A DNA stretch of 64,000 bases from QHXM01 sp032160705 (GTDB taxonomy: Bacteria > Acidobacteriota > Blastocatellia > Pyrinomonadales > Pyrinomonadaceae): positions 1 to 64,000 of the forward strand of contig JAVHVE010000037.1 in assembly GCA_032160705.1 (NCBI GenBank). Direction: 5' to 3'. Below the pieces are notes generated by a model. The model was not told the DNA's origin. It worked only from the letters and a program-made list of their open reading frames with translations, and did not search any database. This document shows, piece after piece, positions 58,942-64,000 of the stretch; the first letter of the stretch is position 1, and each line of letters begins with the position of its first letter. The position numbers and the translations under genes are program-made.

Positions 58942-59139
58942 CCCCAAAGGGGGTGAATATAATAGCCGGGGGCATCGCCCCCGGTTAGTATTGGTAAAAA
59001 GAATCCGACCCTGAAGGGGTCGCACAAGCAATGTTGAATGTGCGACCCCTTCAGGGTCGGATTCTTTATTACGTCTCTGACCGGGGGCGACGCGCTCGCG
59101 CGCTTGCCCCCGGCTATTGTATGTGACCCCTTCGGGGTC
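58942..59139. repeat. Composite nested-palindrome element D
   Basis: 198 bp. Outer hairpins CCCCAAAGGGGG (58942) and GACCCCTTCGGGGTC (59125), REP-like hairpins CCGGGGGCATCGCCCCCGG (58966) and a 33-bp hairpin at 59081-59113. The core is a 27-bp perfect inverted repeat (58999-59025 with 59040-59066) around a 14-nt loop. It starts only 46 bp from the TIR element. Confidence 0.85.
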
Positions 59140-59192
59140 AAAGAAAGCATGCGATTCGCCAAACTATGTTGTCAAAGACTATCACGCCTTTC

Positions 59193-59236
59193 ATTCTGGC
59201 TTCTGAATTCTGACTCCTGAATTCTGCTCTTCTATT
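59193..59236. repeat. Right arm of the split CAGAAGA-family hairpin
   Basis: Units such as TTCTGAATTCTGACTCCTGA and ATTCTGCTCTTC complement the arm at 58202. The stop of the minus-strand hydrolase (59232-59234) lies inside it, as in the other hairpins. Confidence 0.7.
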
Positions 59237-60755
59237 TTCCCTGAAGTTTCTTCAGCATCTCTCTCCCGCCGTTGTTCTGCGGATTCAGTTCGATGGACTT
59301 TTGATAGTTTTTGATGGCGAGTCCTTTATCGCCTTTCACCATGTAGGCTTCGCCGAGGCTGTCGTAGACGTTCCATGAATTGGGAAATGCTTCGACGTTC
59401 AGCTTGAAAATCTCAATCGCCTCGTTCACCAGTTTCTTCGACAAGAGCGCGTAGCCGAGCCTGTTCATCGGCAGTTCGTTTAAGACGCCCGTTCCCGAAC
59501 CGGCTTTCCTGCGCTCGCGATATTCGCTGATGGCTGCGCCTCCTCTGGTCAACACGTCTCTGGCGAAGTCTCTGGTGGGCGAGTTATAAGGATCGTAATT
59601 GAGCCAGGCAATAGCGGGCTGTTGGCCGCCAATCGCTTCGTTGATAATCGGAGGAATAATGGAGTGGCCGTTGCCACTGTTGGCAAAGACCATCACCGCG
59701 ACTTTCTGTTTCGGGAAGGCCACAACGTAGGCTTGCGCGTCGTTGTTGCTGTCGCCCCAGTGCCAGAAAGAGTCTCCGTCTGCTGTGTGTTGCAGTCCCC
59801 AGCCGAGTCCCCATGAGACTGTTGAAGAGAGTTGTCCCGTGCTCGGATTAGTGATGCAGTCCTGACAGCCCTCTTGCACTTTAATGTATGGAGTCAGCAT
59901 CTGCCGCGCCGTCTCTTTTTTCAGTCCAGTCCCTTTCATCACGGCGATGACGAACCTGGCATAATCCTGCACGGTTGTGTGCAACGTCGCCGCCGCGTTC
60001 GCTTCAGTAGGCTTGCGACGACCTGTGACCGAGCCGAACGGGTCATGTCCGAAAGCCTTGCGCGATTCGTAAGCCTCCTGCCAGACGTAGCTGCTGCTGG
60101 TCATGCCCAAAGGCTCGAAGACGGTCTTTCTCATAAACGCATCGAGCGGTTGCCCTGTCAGATGCTCGACCACCTTTTGCAGGTAAACGATGCCTTCGCC
60201 CGAATAGCTGAACCTCTCGCCGGGCGTGAAATTGATTTTGAGCGGGTTGTTACCTCTCCAGTTCGGAAAGCCCGTCCGGTGGCTCAAGACTATGCGCGCC
60301 GTGATTTGATTCAACCGCTCATCATTCTCCACATAAGCGCCGGGGAGGTATTTCACCAAAGGAGTATCGAGGTCGAGCTTGCCTGTGTCCGCCAACTTCA
60401 GCACGCCGTAAGCGAAGACGGGCTTGCTTAAGGATGCCGCTTCAAAGACAGTGTCGTCGGTAATGAATTGTTTCGTGTCGGCGTTCGAGAGGCCGAATGC
60501 TCGCTGCCAGAAGATTTGATTGTCGCGGATGATGAGAACGGCGAGACCAGGAACACCTCCGTCTTTCATCAACTGTGGGACGAGCTTTTCCAGGTGCGCG
60601 ACTAGCTCATCTTTTTTAACACTCGTTTTCAACGCAGCCTTCGGCTGCCCTGCCTCCTGCGATTTTGTCTGCACGATGCCCTGCATCCCGGCGCATAAGA
60701 ACAAGAGGGCAACTGCTAGCCCCGCGACAGGGTTTGTCCTGGAAACGTTTCTCAT
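59232..60755 (-). CDS. Secreted beta-lactamase-family serine hydrolase with TPRs
   Basis: 507 aa. Signal peptide ('LAVALLFLCAGMQGIVQ'). Class C-like fold: S108-x-x-K111 ('EAASLSKPVFAYGV'), Tyr motif Y184-S-G, and 'SFWHWGDSN' as the HxG-type third motif. The C-terminal 100 residues contain TPRs ('GYALLSKKLVNEAIEIFKLN', 'WNVYDSLGEAYMVKGDKGLA'). It could be a penicillin-binding-type peptidase, an esterase or beta-lactamase-like protein; no beta-lactamase resistance can be inferred. RBS AAAGGAG. Confidence 0.9.
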   Translation of the reverse strand: MRNVSRTNPVAGLAVALLFLCAGMQGIVQTKSQEAGQPKAALKTSVKKDELVAHLEKLVPQLMKDGGVPGLAVLIIRDNQIFWQRAFGLSNADTKQFITDDTVFEAASLSKPVFAYGVLKLADTGKLDLDTPLVKYLPGAYVENDERLNQITARIVLSHRTGFPNWRGNNPLKINFTPGERFSYSGEGIVYLQKVVEHLTGQPLDAFMRKTVFEPLGMTSSSYVWQEAYESRKAFGHDPFGSVTGRRKPTEANAAATLHTTVQDYARFVIAVMKGTGLKKETARQMLTPYIKVQEGCQDCITNPSTGQLSSTVSWGLGWGLQHTADGDSFWHWGDSNNDAQAYVVAFPKQKVAVMVFANSGNGHSIIPPIINEAIGGQQPAIAWLNYDPYNSPTRDFARDVLTRGGAAISEYRERRKAGSGTGVLNELPMNRLGYALLSKKLVNEAIEIFKLNVEAFPNSWNVYDSLGEAYMVKGDKGLAIKNYQKSIELNPQNNGGREMLKKLQGK

Positions 60756-61065
60756 CTTCCAACTCCTTTACCAATTGCTTTTCGTCAATCTGTAATATGG
60801 CGGGAGGGAGGCGAATTCGGCAACCTCAAACGCCGGTCTTTCGGGCGCACCCTGACCTGCGGCGTACCTTTCGCTCTAACATCAAAAACACCGCGCCCGC
60901 CGATTTCGTGGCAATTTTCCCTCTTGGATTGAGTCTGCGGTGAATCTCACTGTCACCAACTCTCAATACTAACTGCACCACTACCCTTCTTCCGGGCTGT
61001 TTCGCTCAGGCGTGAAGCCCGTGCTAAACTTCCGTTTTACGCCAACACCGAGGGATTTGTCTGAT
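60756..61065. other. Divergent intergenic region before alaS
   Basis: 310 bp; no gene. A GTG-initiated extension of alaS from 61012 exists but has no ribosome site. No sharp promoter motif was recognised. Confidence 0.4.
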
Positions 61066-63774
61066 ATGACCGGAAACGAGATTCGACGCAAATTTTTAGA
61101 GTATTTTGAAAGACACGGGCACAAGGTCGTGGCTTCAAGCCCCTTGCTGCCTGCCAATGACCCGACGCTGCTGTTCACCAACGCCGGAATGAACCAGTTC
61201 AAGGATGTCTTTACGGGCGTGGAGAAGCGCGACTACAAGCGCGCCGCGTCGTCGCAGAAATGCGTGCGCGCCGGGGGCAAGCACAACGACCTGGACGAAG
61301 TCGGCAAGACCGCACGCCACCAAACCTTCTTCGAGATGCTCGGCAACTTCTCCTTCGGAGATTATTTCAAGGAAGACGCCATTTACTTCGCGTGGGATTT
61401 TCTGGTTAACGAGTGCGGGCTAGACCCTCAGCGGCTGTGGTTCTCAGTCTTCGAGGGCGACCATGAAGTCCCTGCGGATGAAGAGGCCGAGCGGCTCTGG
61501 GAAAAGATGGGAGCGCCAAGGGAGCGCATCCTGCGCTTCGGGCGCAAAGACAACTTCTGGCAGATGGGCGACACAGGCCCTTGCGGGCCTTGCAGCGAGA
61601 TTCATTACTACATGGGCGACCATCCCGAAGACCCGTCGCAGAACCGCGCCGATTTGGTCAACGGGGCGGGCGACACGACGATGGAGATTTGGAATCTCGT
61701 CTTCATGCAGTACGAGCGAACGAAGAGCGACACAGGCGAGATTGTGCAGACGCCTTTGCCGAAGCCTTCGGTTGATACAGGGGCTGGGCTGGAACGCCTC
61801 ACCGTCGTCTTACAAAATGTTAAGACAAACTACGACACAGACCTGATTCGCCCGATTGTCGAGTTCACGGCCAAGCTTGCCGACCGTCATTACGAGCCGG
61901 AGACGCCCGAAGGTTTTGCTATGCGCGTCATCGCGGATCACGCGCGCACGACCGCATTCAGTATCGCGGACAATATCTTGCCCGGCAACGAGGGGCGCAA
62001 TTATGTCCTGCGCAAAATTATGCGTCGCGCCATCTATCAGGGGCGACACACGCTGCAATTAGAGGATGCGTTCTTTTACAAAGTGACCGATTTCGTCGTC
62101 GGGCAGATGAATGACGCCTACCCGGAGATTGAGGCAGCGCGCGAATTCATCGAACGCATGGTCAAGCTCGAAGAGGAACGCTTCAGCTCGACGTTGTCGG
62201 TCGGTCTGCAAAAACTCGATGCGCTTTTTAGCGTCTCGCATGACGGCTCGCTCCCTGATTACAAAGAACTCGCGCGGCTCTACGACACGTTCGGCACGCC
62301 GCGCGATCTGATTCGCGTGAGTATGGAAGAGCGTGGATTTATTCTTGACGAGGATGAGTTCAACGCTTCGTTCGATGCTGCGCTCCGCGAGATTCAGCGC
62401 ACTGGCGACCACGAACAGGGAACAGTGGGAGCGAAGGTTAAGCCTATTTATGCTCGCGTTGCGCAACGAGTGGGACGCAGCGAGTTCACGGGTTACGAAG
62501 GCACGTGGCTTGAGGGCGCGCGCGTCGTCGCGCTCATCAACGGCGAAGAGGAAGTGAAAGAATTGCGCGAAGGCGAAGACGGCGAGGTCGTCCTCGACCG
62601 CACGCCCTTCTATGCCGAAGCTGGCGGACAGGTCGGCGACACGGGCTTGCTGGTCGGCTTCGACTCACAGCTCACGGTCAACGACACGGTCTCGCCCGCA
62701 GGAGGCTTGATAGTTCATCGAGGGACAGTCGAGCGCGGAACTCTGCGCGTCGGTGATGAATTGGGAGCTTACGTTGACGCGGTCAAACGCGACGCGACCA
62801 GGCGCAACCACACGGCGACTCACTTGCTTCACGCAGCCTTGCGCGAAATCCTCGGCACGCACGTCAAGCAGGCAGGCTCGGTCGTCGCGCCAAATTACCT
62901 GCGCTTCGACTTCAGCCATTTTCAACCTTTGACGAAAGAAGAGATTGCGGAACTCGAACGGCTCGTTAATTACCAAATCCTTCGTAATGAGACTGTGCAA
63001 ACAGACGTTCTCAGTTTGGAAGAAGCCATGCAGTCGGGCGCAATGGCGCTCTTCGGTGAAAAGTATGCCGATAAGGTGCGCGTCTTAACCGTGCCGGGCT
63101 TCAGTGGCGACGCATTCTCGAAGGAGCTGTGCGGCGGTACGCACGTTCGCGCCACCGGCGACATCGGGCTCTTTAAAATTACGTCAGATGAATCCATCGC
63201 ATCCGGGACGCGCCGCATCCGCGCCGTGACGGGTGCAGATGCCTTCACCAGATTTCAGGAGACGGAAGCGCTCGTGGATCAGGTCGCGTCGGAGCTACGC
63301 ATATCGCGCAACGACATCCCCGTAGCGGTCGGGCGGCTTCAGGAGGAGTTGAAAAAAGCAAGGCGTGAGGCAGACGAGCTTCGTTTGCAACTTGCGACCG
63401 GCGGCGCTGGGGCTTCGTCAAATGGCGATGAAGCGCGCGAGGTCGCCGGGGGCGTCAAGGTTCTGGCGCGCGAGGCGAGCGGGCTGGACACGGCGGGCAT
63501 GCGCCAGCTTTCCGATACCTTGCTGGCGAGAATCAAATCGGGCGTTGTCGTCCTGGGACGAAACCTGGACGGCAAAGTCTCGCTCATCGTCAGAACCTCG
63601 CCCGATTTGCTCAAACGTGTTCCGGCAGGACAGGTGATTAAGGAACTCGCGCCGATAGTGGGCGGGCGCGGCGGCGGCAAGCCTGACATGGCCGAAGGCG
63701 GTGGCTCGCAGCCCGAAAAACTTGCGGAAGCTCTAGCAGCGAGCTACGGTGTCATCGAAAGACTTTTAAGTTAA
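61066..63774 (+). CDS. alaS: Alanine-tRNA ligase
   Basis: 902 aa from ATG 61066 ('MTGNEIRRKFLEYFERHGHK'). Class II aminoacylation domain: motif 1-like 'PTLLFTNAGMNQFKDVFTG', motif 2 'CVRAGGKHNDLDEVG', 'GNFSFGDYFKEDAI'. The editing domain holds 'NHTATHLLHAAL' (HxxxH, about residue 582) and the distal 'CGGTHVRATGD' (about 689). The C-Ala/DHH-type domain ends with 'GGRGGGKPDMAEGGGSQPEK'. It charges tRNA-Ala and clears Ser/Gly mischarges. Full length. Confidence 0.97.
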   Translation: MTGNEIRRKFLEYFERHGHKVVASSPLLPANDPTLLFTNAGMNQFKDVFTGVEKRDYKRAASSQKCVRAGGKHNDLDEVGKTARHQTFFEMLGNFSFGDYFKEDAIYFAWDFLVNECGLDPQRLWFSVFEGDHEVPADEEAERLWEKMGAPRERILRFGRKDNFWQMGDTGPCGPCSEIHYYMGDHPEDPSQNRADLVNGAGDTTMEIWNLVFMQYERTKSDTGEIVQTPLPKPSVDTGAGLERLTVVLQNVKTNYDTDLIRPIVEFTAKLADRHYEPETPEGFAMRVIADHARTTAFSIADNILPGNEGRNYVLRKIMRRAIYQGRHTLQLEDAFFYKVTDFVVGQMNDAYPEIEAAREFIERMVKLEEERFSSTLSVGLQKLDALFSVSHDGSLPDYKELARLYDTFGTPRDLIRVSMEERGFILDEDEFNASFDAALREIQRTGDHEQGTVGAKVKPIYARVAQRVGRSEFTGYEGTWLEGARVVALINGEEEVKELREGEDGEVVLDRTPFYAEAGGQVGDTGLLVGFDSQLTVNDTVSPAGGLIVHRGTVERGTLRVGDELGAYVDAVKRDATRRNHTATHLLHAALREILGTHVKQAGSVVAPNYLRFDFSHFQPLTKEEIAELERLVNYQILRNETVQTDVLSLEEAMQSGAMALFGEKYADKVRVLTVPGFSGDAFSKELCGGTHVRATGDIGLFKITSDESIASGTRRIRAVTGADAFTRFQETEALVDQVASELRISRNDIPVAVGRLQEELKKARREADELRLQLATGGAGASSNGDEAREVAGGVKVLAREASGLDTAGMRQLSDTLLARIKSGVVVLGRNLDGKVSLIVRTSPDLLKRVPAGQVIKELAPIVGGRGGGKPDMAEGGGSQPEKLAEALAASYGVIERLLS

Positions 63775-63825
63775 AGATAGCGCTGAATCTCGAACATAAA
63801 TCTGTAGCTCGGATGCGGATTTTCA

Positions 63826-64000
63826 GCCCCGTCAGGGACGATTGATTTAGCCCAGCACTTCAGTGCTGGGAAACAGAGTGGTGAAAATAATTGAGTCCCG
63901 GAGGGACGACTGAAGAGAGTTGCTTTTCAGTCGTCCCTCCGGGACTCAGGTTTTATTTTCCGGCTTTATCCCCAGCAATAAATTGCTGGGCTATTTTCAG
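63826..64000. repeat. Composite nested-palindrome element C (cut by window edge)
   Basis: REP-like hairpins CCCAGCACTTCAGTGCTGGG (63851-63870) and CCCAGCAATAAATTGCTGGG (63971-63990). The core 23-bp perfect inverted repeat pairs 63892-63914 with 63926-63948. The outer left hairpin is GTCCCTGAC-like near 63829; its right partner lies beyond the window. Confidence 0.75.

Overview
The window looks like a chromosomal segment of an Acidobacteriota bacterium, most likely class Blastocatellia (inference). The evidence is moderately high GC, Oar-type TonB receptors with a carboxypeptidase-regulatory domain, secreted proteins starting near 'IPFDFVVGDKTL', zinc-ribbon/TM/Pro-rich signalling proteins, a Ser/Thr kinase and a PrkA-YeaH-SpoVR module. 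No rRNA, tRNA, CRISPR array or replication origin was found.

Layout. 1-6.4 kb: a TonB-dependent receptor cut by the window edge, then dnaK-dnaJ-hspR (minus strand) behind a promoter carrying a HAIR-like HspR operator. 6.5-12.4 kb: PgsA, an SLC13-type transporter fused to a DUF11 domain, a stand-alone receiver protein, an MBL-fold exonuclease-like protein and a PAP2 phosphatase. 12.4-16.5 kb: a sigma54 activator (FHA-GAF-AAA-Fis) diverging from a secreted protein with a good -24/-12 promoter, then an S1/P1-nuclease-like protein. 16.5-26.9 kb: envelope glycosyltransferase and flippase-like protein, acyl-CoA dehydrogenase, VapBC-like pair, TPR protein, fused branched-chain 2-oxoacid dehydrogenase E1, a secreted protein with a second sigma54 promoter, and an HtrA-like protease with TPRs. 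26.9-32.1 kb: a M16 peptidase pair (one active, one not) and a Tim44/TPM pair. 32.2-34.5 kb: an accessory island with a SLATT-like two-TM gene between integron attC-like half sites, and an IS110 element with a frameshifted transposase. 34.5-47 kb: Ser/Thr kinase, lipoproteins, a M15-like lipoprotein, PDZ protein, IspH and several unknowns. 47-50.4 kb: a six-heme cytochrome. 50.5-56.5 kb: prkA, an alpha/beta hydrolase, yeaH (DUF444) and spoVR in one operon-like run. 56.5-64 kb: truB and recX divergent, a small TIR/TSD element with a cargo gene, a serine hydrolase, alaS.

The most unusual property is intergenic. Almost every gap holds a long hairpin whose arms are degenerate 7-nt tandem repeats. 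At least seven unrelated heptad families are present, and their arms often supply the stop codons of flanking genes. Separately, four roughly 200-bp elements share one nested architecture (outer hairpin, REP-like hairpin, long perfect inner inverted repeat, REP-like hairpin, outer hairpin) but have different sequences. At 58.2-59.2 kb a heptad hairpin appears to have been split by a 633-bp cargo transposon-like element (19-bp perfect TIRs, 8-bp TSD) and one of the composite elements.

Some gene sets fit together: protein quality control (DnaK/DnaJ/HspR, HtrA-like protease, M16 pair), sigma54-controlled secreted proteins, and a stress/starvation kinase module (PrkA, YeaH, SpoVR). Functions are inferred from motifs read by eye; no database search was run.
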